64,000 nt of DNA from Mytilus edulis (taxonomy: Eukaryota; Mollusca; Bivalvia; Mytilida; Mytilidae): assembly GCF_963676685.1 (NCBI RefSeq), contig NC_092356.1:20013750-20077749 (forward strand). Direction: 5' to 3'. The position numbers and the translations under genes were made by a program. The notes under the pieces are model-generated. The model saw only the letters and a list, made by a program, of their open reading frames with translations, was not told the origin of the DNA and ran no database searches. Numbering within the stretch: position 1 is the stretch's first letter; each line of letters begins with the position of its first letter. Of this stretch, positions 13,116 to 25,465 are shown in pieces.

Positions 13116-14559
13116 TTGTACGATCTAATATTATTAAATATTTTAAACAACACCACTGAACACGCTGAAAATGTAGTCTACCATGTCGAAGATATAAATC
13201 ATGACACAAATGAGCTTGAGAAACTAAGCTATAAAATACACACAAGAATCATCAGAAAGGGAAGTCAAAATGAGATATTCAAGAGGATTGTTGTATTACA
13301 AGACGTCCAAGTTCCTGGACAGTTTACTGGACAGTCTGATCCGTATCATGAATACAATTTATGATAGAATCCAACTTTTAATGACAATTTGACAGATTTA
13401 GTAAAGAATAAAGATTATCTTATAAATTACTTTGAAAACTATTTCAAAATCAGGCTTCAAAATATACAATTTGGCACCGCAAATATCAAATGGTGTACAG
13501 ATTCGGCATTTATGTAAGCTTTTAATGAAAGAAATTGAACGAAAAGATCTTCTTGTCGGCACTCCAATTTCAAATGGTCACAAAATATGTCAGCTCGAGA
13601 AAAAAAATTGAAAGTTGCTTGGGTATATTTCTTAAAAAAAGGATGCCATTGTTTAAAAAAAACAATTAAATTTGCGAAATAACCGCACAACAAATGAATC
13701 ATCAATTAGAGTAACAAGAATTATGACAAAAGAACGGTCAACACCCAAAAGGTCACTGACAAAAAAAGCATGTGAAGCAAAGATGAGTATTTTATACATT
13801 TATTTGACAAGACATGAAATTATTTTCAACAGAAATGATTACAAAGATTCCTCTAATCCTGTCGACAGTAACACAAAGGAAATACGGATCGCTCGGAATG
13901 TTTCACGAAGACAAAAACAGTACATATTTCTTTATAACTTGTGCGTATGAAATTCGAGAAGACGAACAAGCATATTCGCCAGAGGAAAATTCAAAACTGG
14001 GTCAAAATGTGTTCATTCATCAGTTAGAATGCAACTCAAATGACAAACATGATACATATATTAACTTTTCGCTGGTTCAAGTTTCTCCTGAGAGAACATA
14101 AACTTGACATTCGCTCTCAAAACGACGGTTGGTGATTTTATCAACGGCCGAATATTTAGAGGGGACTTGTCAGAAGTTTGTGAGCGGAATGTGTACAAAT
14201 GGGGCGCCACAGCAGCTTTTTTGCGAAAAGGCAAATGTGTTGGATTCGAAGATGAAGGATCCCTATTGTATTTAGTTGTAGATAATTACGACTTTGCAAC
14301 AGGGGGCGACAACGGAGCAATCGTATGCGTTGACGAAAACGTTGAAACGGGCTTAGCGGCTTTTGTTATCGTAGCCGGTTCAACGGACGATTCCAAATCA
14401 GCAAGTGATTTAAAAAACGGAAGCAGCTATTTAGTTTATAAAGAATCGGATGCTCTTGATAAAGTTTCTGAACTGAAGCCATGTTTGATTCCATGTACAA
14501 GAACGATTTCTATATCATCACCAGTCTCTGGTGACAATCAAGATACGTCTGAACGTTAA
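13116..14559 (+). pseudogene. Broken, triad-less paralogue of the 17589-22778 protease
   Basis: Reading across three frames gives a shortened version of the neighbour. It has a start of the helical region (ELEKLSYKIHTRI, from about 13212), a block LCKLLMKEIERKDLL (about 13514-13558), and the trypsin-like domain from about 13880. Frames shift near 13318 and again after the stop TAA at 14099-14101, where one base is also missing. About 85 residues before the protease domain and much of the helical region are absent. The second intron of the intact gene is largely missing here. All three catalytic positions differ: Tyr for His (13946-13948), Asn for Asp (14063-14065) and Asn for Ser (14311-14313). 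The 3' part, 14104-14559, stays open for 151 codons and aligns to the end of the intact protein. Most likely a pseudogene. Expression of a short triad-less product from the 3' frame cannot be excluded. Confidence 0.8.
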
Positions 14560-15234
14560 AAATCCCTGACAGAGTGAAAGTCTTTTGTAAATATTCAAAT
14601 GCGATTTCAGATATATTCGAAATGTATGTCATTTGCTCAAATTCATGATAAGACAGGTTTCATTGTTCTAATAGATTATTACAAAGAAAGAAAGCAATGA
14701 TACGTGACTTTTATTAATCAAATATTAAAAAATAATTATATACTGTTTCTTTGTAAAAAAAAAGTGTGTATAGGTTTGCGTATGATAAATTTGTGAAAAT
14801 CTAAACTCTTTGTGTATCAATATTTATGTCACAGGAAAAAGAAAAGCTGGTTATTTGGTATGTTTTATTAAGATAGTGTATGGTCTAAAGTTTGCAACTG
14901 GCATATTTTCGATGACCTTGACCAAATTTTCATTTTTTTGTAAGTTTATATATTTTTTGAATACGTTTTTAAGTTATAAGTCAACAATATTTATAATATA
15001 AATCTTTGTACATGCTCGTGATATGGCTTGTTTTTCAGATACTATTAGCAATTTATCAACTAAATGTTAAATATTATGATTCGAATTTCCGAATGACAAG
15101 GTTCAAGAAATGTTGTCCTCGTTTTCATGGATCCTTGATCATGTTAATGTTATTTGAAAACTGTAGTTACACATTAGTCTTAATTACGTTCAACATCAAA
15201 TTGCCGTAATCGTGTTGCAGAAACTTCACTATAT

Positions 15235-15440
15235 CCGTAGGGTACAAAATAAACTCATCATATTTACCAGGACTAAATTTAGTATATACGCCAGACGCAC
15301 GTTTCGTCTACAAAAGACTCATCAGTGAAGCTCGAATCCCAAAAAGTTAAAAAAGACAAATAAAGTACGAAGTTGAAGAGCATTGAGGACCAAAATTCCT
15401 AAATGTTTTGCCAAATACAGCTAAGGTAATCTATGCCTGA
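15235..15440 (+). repeat. Interspersed repeat family D
   Basis: Blocks AAACTCATCATA, CACGTTTCGTCTACAAAAGA and GAAGTTGAAGAGCATTGAGG. These recur near 21245, 21525 and 27235, all in the same orientation. Non-coding. Confidence 0.7.
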
Positions 15441-15766
15441 GACAGAAAAGCCTTAGTTTTATAAAAATTTGTAACCGTAGTAGTAGTGTAGTATAACAAA
15501 ACATTTTGAGAAAACAAATGTTGGCTATACAGATGATTCTTTACTAACAACACATAGTAATCATGATTTGGTTAATACAAGAAATAAGAAATCAATTAAT
15601 GTTATCTTAAATTTTGTATTTTGTTTTTCAAACTGACAAGCTCTTAGTTCCTTCGAACTAGGAGTGCTGTTTCAATAAACACGAGATGATCTAAAACACA
15701 ATTCAAGAGGCCATATTGTCATGCGGTATGTTGGCAATATCATTTCATAATAGATCATCCATGTAA

Positions 15767-15975
15767 TACTGTAAATTCAAAATTATTGCGATGTTTTAAT
15801 CATAACGATAAATGCGACATGGTCTTATTTTTTAAAAATAAAATCGCAATTTGAAATTTTGTATATGAATAAAACATTATTTTTTCTCAATATCGCAAAA
15901 AATAAAATTGCATTTTAGTCTTAAATGACCAGATAGCAATAATAAGTGCTCGCAATAATTTCTTATTTTACAGTA
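15767..15975. mobile_element. Family G MITE
   Basis: About 209 bp bounded by inverted ends TACTGTAAATTCAAAATTAT and, at the other end, ATAATTTCTTATTTTACAGTA read in reverse. The interior is AT-rich with several TCGCAA/TTGCGA words and no coding capacity. A second full copy is at 47760-47970 and a partial one starts at 63505. Confidence 0.7.
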
Positions 15976-16574
15976 GGTCATATTCTTTTTCTATCTTATG
16001 TATTTGGTGTTTTGAAACAAATTCAAGTGGTTGGAAGAACACCAAAACTTATAATCGCTATATCAGTGAAGTTTCTGATGGTACTGTGAAATTAGTTAAT
16101 CGCATTTTTATTTGACAGTTCCTCTATATAATTAATTTCAAATAGAAATGGATTTTTATTTTTGCCAAAAAGTTCAATGTGGTGTCCTCCTTGCAATCCA
16201 CGTTTTAACTATGACGATTGAACAACTTAAGCTTCAAGGGCCGGCCCAGTGTTTATTGAAAATGGAATATAATCAATTTGTTTTGTGTGTTTGAGCTTTT
16301 TATTTTGATATTAGATTAGGGACTTTCCGTTTTGCTTTTTCCTCGAGGTTCAGTATTGTTGTGATTTTACTTTTTATATTTTCCGACAATGTACGTATAT
16401 TGAATACTAGTATACACATGTGTGGGTTGAATTTGAATATATATTTGTCGTATTATGTTTTCTTTTCCTCAGGTTTTAGATGGTTGAGGTGTAATTCATT
16501 TCAGCAGTAATACAAAGTTCCACACATAGTTTCATAAAAATGTAAATGATAGTCAATTAAATTCACGTACTTCT

Positions 16575-16735
16575 TACTAAAAAAAAGAGACAATACAAAC
16601 ATCAAAGAAAAGCAGAAAATACCATGATCAATTGAAAAAGATAAACAAGTAAAAATAAACTACAACACAAACAAAGAACTGAGCAACACTAATCATACCT
16701 AGAATCGGGGTTGAGGGGTAAACTGTAGCAATAAT
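16575..16735 (+). repeat. Degraded family A relic
   Basis: Retains the order of AAGATAAACAAG, ACTGAGCAACACTAATCAT and GGGGTTGAGGGGT seen in better family A copies. Much diverged; boundaries approximate. Confidence 0.35.
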
Positions 16736-17588
16736 ACTCTCTTTTGAAACTTCTATCAAAAATATTTGTTCGATTTTTGTTAAATTGTCTGTTGGCTTTT
16801 CAAAGTTTTATTCACACATAATTGTTTGGTTTTTTTTCGAAAAATTAATGGAAATCCAGACTTTTGAAAGTAAAATGGACTACCATAAATGGTTCAACAA
16901 AAAATATTTAAAAAATCGAAAGGTGATAACGTAAAACATCATTTTAATATAAGATCAATGAAATTTTACGTAATGGGTTTTCCATCCTACTACATTGATT
17001 AAAATATCAATTTTGAAATGCTGTTGAATTCTTTTGTTTCTGTTTGTTTAGTTTTTTTATGGACTCATAATGCAACAGCCGTTTAAGATAAACGTCAATG
17101 TTATGTACATAAATCTGCGTCTATTTACATCACTACTCATTTTACCTTTTATACTTCTATAGATCCATTTATCAATGATTTAAATCTGTTGTTTAAATTT
17201 GTTTAGCTTTTGTGTACTCACTATGCATTAGCCTTATTTGACAAACTCATTGTTATGTTTAAAATCACATCAATAAAATTGGCATGTTATACTTTTTGAG
17301 GTAAATGCATCACCATTTAACTAGTATTTTGTATCGCACAACACAAAACGCTGCACTGTTTGGGATAATATTACAAACCTCTTGCTTCGTTTTGATCTGA
17401 GGGACTACTTTTGTTAAATTATTATATCACCTGTCACATTATCAAATAAAGTAAGAAAAAGATAATATATTTATTAAACAGGAATCAGAATAAACCATTA
17501 GCATTGCAGACAGTTGTTTTATCGATGACCATTGATAATCTACATGATCTAGGCTAAAATATCTTTTAGCTGTTCTCCGGTTACAAAA

Positions 17589-17915
17589 ATGGCGTCATGT
17601 TATGAACTTGAGGTTGAATCCGAGGTTTACACGAGTCTTTGGCTTACACAAAAGTCATTTATAAAATATGCCGAACCGTTGATGAAGAAAAAAGGCATTT
17701 CAGAAATTAAAAACATTCTTCGAAAGCCTCGCATCATCGTACTTACGTCGTTCGATATTGACAATTTTGACTTCGTAGTTGGTGCTCATAACCAGTGGAA
17801 AATGGTATCGGCAAAGAAGGTTTTTCAGATGACAGAGAATGTAAATAGACCAAAGGCTATAGTTGTCCTATTAAATCCAACACGAAAACACAACAACTAT
17901 CAACTAAGTGAGAAA
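17589..17915 (+). CDS. Protease gene, exon 1
   Basis: 109 codons ending in phase 0 at GAGAAA|GTAAGT, a strong donor. It encodes the whole unrecognised N-terminal region, so domain and exon borders coincide, as often seen when a domain was added by exon shuffling. Confidence 0.75.
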
Positions 17916-20900
17916 GTAAGTCATTTACAAATTCATTATGTTTTATTCTTGTGAAATGCGCTTTTTATTCATAAGCATTCTGCATGTTCTGTTTCCATAT
18001 CATAGATATTTTCATATTCTCGGAGCTGATGTTCCGTTTTTTTCTGTTTAACATTTTTTGGATAAATGCGTTGTATATACTGTAAATGCATATTTTGATT
18101 TGTATTTTGATTTGTATTTTGATTTATTGTACTTTTTCTTTTTCTTTTGTATGTTGTATATACGTTGTGTTTCTGTTGTGTCGTTTGTTTTCTCCTGTAT
18201 TTGAGTGTACTATAAGACGTGTCACGGTACTTTTCTATCCCAAATTCATGTATTTGGTTTTGATGTTATATTGGTTATTCTCATCGGATTTTGTCTAATG
18301 CTTAGTCCGTTGCTGTGTGTGTAACATTTCAATGTTGTGTCGTTGTTCTCCTCTAATATTTAATGCGTTTCCTTCAGTTTTAGATCGTTACCCCGATTTT
18401 GTTTTTTGTCCATAGATTTATGAGTTTTGAACAGCGGTATACTACTGTTGCCTTTATGTATATCCTGTTGTTTTTTTAATTTCCGGTTATGAAACTGTCA
18501 CATAAATTTGAGGTTTAGCTGCTATAAAAGAAGGTTTTTTATACTTTCTATACAAGGAAATGCATGTACCAAGACGGTTGTGTTCCTTTCTTTTGGTGGG
18601 TTCGAGTTTTAGATTTTGACATGCATAAGGGACTTTTCGTTTTGTGTTTTCTTTGTAGTTCGATATTTTTGTGAAAATTGTGAAAAAAAAAAAAATTTTC
18701 AATTGTTGAATTTTGTTATTGCAATAGAATAATAGCTGTGAAGAACGGCTAACACTACACTTATAGCATATGTTGTTGAACTCCACCATAAACTCACATA
18801 AGAAGCATCTTTATTTTACAAATGTGTGGTTAAATTGCACCAGCATACCAAAACCAAATGAACTACAAATGTATTACTGTTAAGACATAATAAATATAAT
18901 TAATATCATCAACTTATGACTTTGACTGTGCATAATTAATAGACAAATCAAGGGATAACGTGTTTATATATTTACAGGACATGGACCTGATAGATAAATT
19001 GAACGATATTCATGAAAATGAAATACGAGAAAACGTTGTGTTTGTTGTCAAAGCTTCGGATAGCGATTGCACTGATGATACAGAAGAACTTGAGAAACTA
19101 AGCTGCGAACTTAACTCTCGAATCAGCAAAAACAGAGGCAAGAATGAAATTTTTAAGAAGATGTTTTGGCTGAAAGACGATCAAATTCCAGTTAGAATAG
19201 GTGTCTGTCTACTTGATAGTCTTATTCGCCTTGTACATAAAATTCAAAACAAATCGCTCCGTTTCGTTCAATCTATGAAAGATTTAAAAAATAATAAAAA
19301 TATTCATGTACAATCATTTGAGAAAGTTATTTCAAAATCGGAAATATGCACTAGGGCATTGCAAAATTCAAATCAAACAAACATAAGGAATTTGAGACAT
19401 CTGCTTAAAAACGAAATTGATCGAAAAGACCTTCTTTGTATTAAATTCACAAACCGTAAAAAACTCGATCAAATAATAAAAACTACACTTGAAACTTATC
19501 TTAAGAAAAGGATACTTCATTTAAAAAAAGACAAAAGAGGTGCCTTCAAAAGATGTACGCCAAAAGAACTATCCAGTACTCTATTAAAAACAAGAAGTAT
19601 GACAAAGGAAATATTACAAGTCAATTGTGCATCGACGACACGCATATCAGCGCCGAAGACGAATACTACACACACGTATTCCGCAAGGTGTGGAGATGTT
19701 TTATGTTGGAAGGACTACAACGAGATTGCAAAAGGTGTTTATGCGGATCTTTTCAGTTTTGTCACACGTTTTGTTATCAATTTTAACTCAGAAATATCAG
19801 CTTTCCTCGAAAGCATTTCTGATGAATGGTTTAAAAGAGCCAATAGCTTACTAATCCATGAATGGAAGACAGTAACAATGAGGTACGAATACAAAATTAA
19901 TAAACGTCTTTGATTATTCTTGAAAAAAAAAATGATACAAAAAATTGTTTTTAAAAACATCTATTCGTGATGCACATTTGATACCAGTATAACTGCCAAT
20001 CATTGTTTTCTTTGCATGTATTAATCCTTGTAGATACAATAATATCGTTGTTTGTTTAATACGTTTTGTGAACTCTGTAAAAACATATTTGATTACTCAC
20101 AATTCAAATGAAACGATTTAATGTTTAATTGTTTGTGTTCCTGGCGTTCTTACCATGGGAAAGGCACATAAACTTGTGATTGGATTACATTTTTTTTATA
20201 TCTCAAGCCTCTCCCTTTATTCCCGATCAGTTGACTAAAGGAAGGTACATAAAATAAATTAAGGATGTATCATGTCAGGTTTAGGATTTTTTGTCAGACA
20301 GTCGGACTCCTTGGGTTTTTTCCTACGATACAGGGTAAATAATGTTGTCCCATATGACCCACTTTTCTGTTCATAGAAGACTTCAATAGCTCATAGAAGG
20401 TCTTAACCAAAATTCAAGGAGATTCTATTTTCTTATAATTTAAGACCCAAATACTGCAAATGCTAGATATAAGGTAAAAGTCCGATTCAGCCATTTCCCG
20501 TCATTTTTTTAAAAAATCAAATATCTTGAAAATGAGTTCCGTAACCTAGCAATAGTTTTACCTTATTGTTTCCTTAACTAATGAATGCTCTTCTGACTTA
20601 TAGTATCAACTTTAAATTCTAGATTTTTTTAATTTCACCTGACTACATCCTTAATTTAAGTCGTTGATTTTCTTTTGAATTAATTCACATTATGGTATGC
20701 CGGGGCCTTTTATAGCATATTATGGTATGTTTTTACACATTTCCTTAGTTTTATATACAATAAATCTGTACAGGAAAGATACTTATCTCTGATAAATCAT
20801 GCGAAAATGCTATAATAGATAATCAACCACAAGTCTCAACAAAACAATGATAAACAATACATTAACAAAGAATGTTTAATGTTACTGGACGCTGGTGCAA

Positions 20901-22778
20901 AGTATATAAAATCATGTTGTCCTTTACTCTATGCCAGTATATCACAGTCTTCGGAGACAACCCAACCTTCAAACTAACTTAGCTTTTCCGATACTTCCAA
21001 AGTGTTTGAACTATATTACTTATGATAAAGAAATAAGGATATGTGTTATAATTGCCAATGACGCAACTTCCCACCAGAAACCAAAAGACGTGTAAATAAG
21101 CTACATATACTATAGGACACAACTTGTAAAACTAGCATTCACCAGAAAATTTAGAACATTTGATTTGCGGCTTATGAGAACTTCTACAGACAATACCATT
21201 AAAGAAGAAGAGGAAGAACTGAGCAAAACCATTAAATCTCCAAACTTCGTTTATTATCATTAATAAACTTATCATAGATACCAGGTTTAAAATTGTGTAC
21301 ACTAGACGCGCGATTTGTTTTTTAAGACTCATCGGTGACCCTCGAATCAAAAAAGTTAAAAAGACCAAAGAAAAAACGAGTTGAAGAGCATTGAGGACCC
21401 AACATTCTAAAAGGTTTTGCCAAATACAATTTAAGTTTTATAAACAGTTAATTTATAATCACGAACATTTAAACGAAAAGTCATCTCATGCTGACTACAT
21501 GGTTAGAGATATCCTCGGGATTGTAATAAATTAAACTCATCATAGAAACTTGACTCACCATTTTGTGAATCAGACGAGCGTTTCATCTACAAATGACTTA
21601 TCAGTGACGCTCGAGTATCGAAACAAAAATGTTATAAAGGTCAAATAGAGTACGAATCTTAAGATAAGGACCCATAATTCTGAAAAGTTAGCAAAAATAC
21701 CAAATATCATATACTCATTTAATCATTCATACATGTAGGAAGATCAATTGTTATCTGATGCCTTTTCAAGTAAACACAACTTACATTGTTTTCATGATAA
21801 TTGTCATATCTTATCATCATGTTTTTTTTCAGAAATGTTCATGTGAAAGGATTTGGATGCATTGAAAACAACATATGTGTTAATCTAAAAACCAATGACG
21901 AAACAGGAAAGAAAGCGGTTTCTGCTTTTCTAAAAAAATATCTCAATGATCCTCCTGGGAAATATAAATTACGTATTGAATATAAGGAACGCAAAATAAC
22001 CCTTTTCTCTAAACTCGAACAGGGAAGCAAAATAAATAAAAAAGAAACTGAGATGCAAGCGGATGGGCCAAGAAAGTATGGATCACTGGGTATGTTTCTA
22101 AAGGATAATAAAGGCACCTATTTCTTTACAACTTGTGCGCATGTAATTGGGGATGAAGAACATGCATATTCACCGGATGACAATTCAAAACTCGGACGGA
22201 ACGTATATATTAACTATTCAGATTGCAACAAACACGACAAAAATGATCCCTATATCGACTTTTCGCTGGTTCAGGTTTCTCCTGAGAGAACATTAACCTG
22301 TACATTTGGTCTCAAAACGACGGGTGGTGAATTTATCAACGGCCGAATATTCAGAGGGGACTTATCAGAAATTTTAAATGAAAATGTATACAAATGGGGC
22401 GCAACAGAACCTTGTTTGCGAAAAGGCAAGTGTATTGGATTCGAGGATGAAGGATCTCTATTGTATTTGACTGTAGACACCAAAGACTTCGCAAAAGGAG
22501 GCGACAGTGGGGCTATTGTGTGTGTTGGAGAAGACGTGGAAACGGGCTTGGCAGCTTTTGTTATTGTGGCTGGTTCCACTGACGAATCTGGTTCCGAATC
22601 ATTGAATTCTGGAAGCAGCTATTTAGTTTATAAAGTGTCTGATGCTCTTGATCGTATTGGTACAAGATCTGGAATGACACCGTGTTTAAATCCATATATA
22701 AGAACAATTTCAATTTCATCACCGGTTTCTGATTCGAAACGGGCTGCATCTAAACGTAAAACATCTGACAAATTATAA
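17589..22778 (+). CDS. Intracellular modular protein with C-terminal trypsin-like protease domain (3 exons)
   Basis: The model joins 17589-17915, 18978-19882 and 21833-22778. Phases match (0, then 2) and give 725 residues. The start is in good context, ACAAAAATGGCG. No signal peptide is visible, so the product is probably cytosolic or nuclear. Residues 1-109 form an unrecognised region with two hydrophobic strands (RIIVLTSFDI and KAIVVLLNP) suggesting an alpha/beta fold. Residues 110-410 are Lys/Glu-rich and probably helical. Residues 412-480 are a small alpha+beta segment containing GKKAVSAFLKKYL. From about 490 there is a trypsin-like (chymotrypsin-fold) domain with His514 in TTCAHVI, Asp553 in YIDFSLVQV and Ser636 in GGDSGAIVC. 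The spacing (39 and 83 residues) suits the fold. Family knowledge: this triad order is that of S1-type peptidases, most of which are secreted. The modular layout resembles proteases used in immune or stress signalling, but that is inference. A broken paralogue lies 3 kb upstream. Confidence 0.82.
18085..18465 (+). repeat. Interspersed repeat family E
   Basis: Runs through ATAAGACGTGTCACGGTACT and TTCATGTATTTGGTTTTGAT and ends with GCGGTATACTACTGTTGCCT. A short tandem of TTTGATTTGTAT lies at its start. The best preserved sister is 28320-29015. It lies in intron 1 of the protease gene. Confidence 0.7.
18978..19882 (+). CDS. Protease gene, exon 2
   Basis: 905 bp between TATTTACAG and the donor ATGAG|GTACGA. 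It encodes the helical middle region, including EELEKLSCELNSRI and LLKNEIDRKDLL, both of which are recognisable in the broken paralogue. The frame runs on past the donor for 10 codons, but joining to exon 3 restores the domain. Confidence 0.75.
20259..20654. mobile_element. MITE with TTAAGGATGTA ends
   Basis: About 396 bp. The left end TTAAGGATGTATCATGTCAG and the right end CTGACTACATCCTTAA are imperfect inverted repeats. TTAA at both edges fits target-site preference of piggyBac-like or similar elements, but the class is inferred from ends only. Non-coding; in intron 2 of the protease gene. Confidence 0.65.
21245..21425 (+). repeat. Interspersed repeat family D
   Basis: Contains TCATAGATACCAGG, a diverged form of the GTTTCGTCTACAAAAG block, and GAGTTGAAGAGCATTGAGGA. 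It shares order and orientation with 15235-15440. Confidence 0.65.
21525..21690 (+). repeat. Interspersed repeat family D, second tandem copy
   Basis: Starts with AAACTCATCATAGAAACT and continues with GAGCGTTTCATCTACAAATG and a GACGCTCGAGT block. It lies about 100 bp after the previous copy, so two copies sit in tandem in intron 2 of the protease gene. Confidence 0.6.
21833..22778 (+). CDS. Protease gene, exon 3 (catalytic domain)
   Basis: Begins after TTTTTTTTCAG, completes an Arg codon, and ends with TAA. It carries the small alpha+beta segment and the complete trypsin-like domain. Triad codons are CAT at 22140, GAC at 22257 and AGT at 22506. The tail ends in a Ser/Lys-rich stretch after RTISISSPVS. 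Confidence 0.88.
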
Positions 22779-23051
22779 CATGTTTAACGATAGTAACTTT
22801 TAAGAAGAAAAAGAGTCCGTTAATTTGATTTTCATTTAACACGAAAACTCCGTGATGGAATTGAACACACCAAATAACAATGTTGTTTTTGTCTGCCTAG
22901 GTTAAAAAAAAGGCAAATCTTATAACTTTCTTGTAAAACAAACGGGATTATGATCAACAATTACATTAGATGTATGTTTCATTATAATATTTTATTCTGA
23001 TTGGCTAACTGCATATCACGTGTTATTCCGTAAGGTATTTGGTAATAGTTG

Positions 23052-23057
23052 AATAAA
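23052..23057 (+). promoter_or_regulatory. Possible polyadenylation signal, protease gene
   Basis: The first good AATAAA downstream of the stop codon at 22778. AATAAA is frequent by chance in DNA this AT-rich, so support is weak. Confidence 0.35.
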
Positions 23058-23879
23058 CATTGAGAGTAAAGAAATGAAAACATTATGAATACGCAACACA
23101 TGAAAATAAATTATAAAGAATCATTCTTCTTCCAAATCGCAGACTAGGAGGGCGTAGTAGGCCTACGTTTCGTCGCCCATTTTGTTTAGATTTTGTTGCA
23201 TTAAAGAGTCCCCGAAAAACTTTCGCCTCAATCTACGCCAAATTTAACATAATATATGTTCACTCGTATTGAATGACGCTCCCTTTAAAATAACTTGATC
23301 TTCACTTGCCTGACCCCTCCCCCCTCTTAATATTAGATGGTCATCGCAGAAATGTTTTAACATGCCCATCAATTTTAAACAAAAAGCCAGATTGCGTGAA
23401 TTAGTTTCTATAAAAGAATAACTGAACGTATATACTACATTTTGTAATATCTTCTTTTAAAAAGGAATGTATCGTACGTACTTTGCAAAAGGATATGACA
23501 CAATAAAGATGTACTCTCACCGACGAGTTCAACTTGTCGTATCATTAATCCCGTCCTCTTTTCCTAGAGTGTGACATTTATCTAAGAATTTGTATTTGCC
23601 ATGAACAAAAAGTCATAGAGAAGCATGATTTGTTTATAACTGCGATAGATTCGCAACAGAACATATTGGGTTCACAGAATACGTACAGCCTTTTAAAATA
23701 TCTGTATTATAGAAGCTTTAGCTAATTAATGCAATGTTTGCCTCGCATCACGATGCCGAGCTATTAGATGCATACGATATTTACGCCATCTTATAATTAC
23801 TTCGTAAAAAATATCGGTATTCATTAGTTTTCTAATGATTTAGAAAAGAATTATGTTGGCTAGAATGAGATATTGAATT

Positions 23880-24075
23880 GGAATACCAGAGGGACAGTCA
23901 AATTAAAAGATCGAAATAAACTGACAACGCCATGGCTATATAAGAAAAAGACAAACATACAAATAAAAGAACACAATACACAACATAGAAAACTTACGAC
24001 TAAGCAACACGAACCCCATCAAAAACTGGGGGTGATCACATGTGCACCGGAAGGGTACATGTCCCGAATAGGAGA
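23880..24075 (+). repeat. Interspersed repeat family A, truncated
   Basis: Starts near AGAGGGACAGTCAAATTAAA and holds AACTGACAACGCCATGGC and AAAAACTGGGGGTGATCAC. It lacks the 3' half seen in the copy at 2305. Confidence 0.65.
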
Positions 24076-24474
24076 AGATATTAAATACGGACTTCTTAAC
24101 AGTATAAGTATTTAAAATTCGATCCTACTCCCGATGAATGAATAGAATTATTTCCGAATACACGAAGTCCATGTTATAAGAACATACCAAAACCACAGGT
24201 ACATATAATTGAGCATAATAATGGTCTGGAACTTTACGGATGCATCTAATAACAAGTTAGTAAATAATTACCAATGACTCATTTCCCATACTTTAAGAAA
24301 CACATCTTACTTAAAAATAGGATACAGCGAGTACCCAAAAGCATAGAAAGCCCAAACTTGTTTTGCTTTTTTATCTATCTTCATTTCTTTCAAATTTGAC
24401 TTGTTTTGACATTTTGATCCCCAATTTTTTTTAATTTCCAATCTTATCCCCATTCATTAGCACCTCATATATAC

Positions 24475-24895
24475 CATAGGCTATTTATGGTTATTTTCGT
24501 GTTGTGTTTAGTAAGTTTGTTATTTTTGTAGCCATTTGTTCTGCCTAGTGTTGTTAGTTTCTAATCGAGTGTTAAATCATTTTAACGGTATATGTAACAT
24601 TACCATAAAGCGCGAGATTTGGTTTAGACATAAAACCAGGTTCAACCCACCATTTTTACTTAAAATATCATGTACCAAGTCATGAAATTGGCAGATGTTA
24701 TCAAATATTTTGTTTCTATGTATGTTGCATTGTTGATTGGTTCTTTGTTTTTGTTGTTGCACTTCAGTTTTGTGTTGTTTCGTTGTTTTCCTCTTATAGT
24801 TGATGTGCTTCCTTCGGTTTTAGTTTGTAACCCGGATTTTTCTCTCAATCGATTTATGACTTTTTAAGAGCGATATACTACTATTGCTTTTATTT
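24475..24895 (+). repeat. Interspersed repeat family E
   Basis: Includes ACCAGGTTCAACCCACCATT, CTTCGGTTTTAGTTTGTAAC and a diverged end GCGATATACTACTATTGCTT. Same order as at 28320-29015. Confidence 0.65.
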
Positions 24896-25109
24896 AAATG
24901 TTCCTTGCGTATTGTCCGCGTAGTTGTTTTAGTAAAAGAAAAAAACTTATCATTGTTTCCAGTGTGCTATGGCTTACTCAACTAAAGGGGGTACTCAGCA
25001 CCTCGACTAAAGTATATTTGGCTCGTTTAATTTTCATAAAATTTAGAAAAAATGTTAACTTTGACCAGTTGACAAAATGTGAAAATTTCAAGATGTTTAA
25101 ACCGCACAA

Positions 25110-25465
25110 TAGACCACTTTCGAGTTCATCCGTCACCGGCAAAAACTCGTCAATTATACGCGCCTTTATGACGTCATTTACCAGATAGAGGGAGTCGCCT
25201 GTATCCCTGCACTATTTACGTTCATCAAGCGTCTTAGTGATCGTCATTGTGCAGGATAAACTCGAAATAATGGTTGTTCTGTAGGTACATTATGACAATT
25301 CCCTAATGACAGCAATGCTGATTGTCAATTTTGAGAATTCAATTTGCCGAATAATTCGTACAATATAGAATTATAGTTTTCCAACCACTCGCTCAACATT
25401 GAAATGGAAGTGACGACGCCCCTAAATGCACAAATGACGTTCACTAAAACCAGAGTTTTTGACGG
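25110..25465 (+). repeat. Interspersed repeat family H
   Basis: About 350 bp sharing GACCACTTTCGAGTT, CAAGCGTCTTAGTGATCGTC and AATAATGGTTGTTCTGTAGG with 58885-59250, in the same order and orientation. Non-coding. Just upstream (24970-25100) is a stretch like the interior of the MITE at 35683. Confidence 0.7.

Larger units (their letters stand above)
14560..17588. other. Spacer between protease paralogues
   Basis: Holds a family D repeat (15235-15440), a family G MITE (15767-15975) and a weak family A relic (16575-16735). No gene is seen. No clear TATA box precedes the ATG at 17589. Confidence 0.5.
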
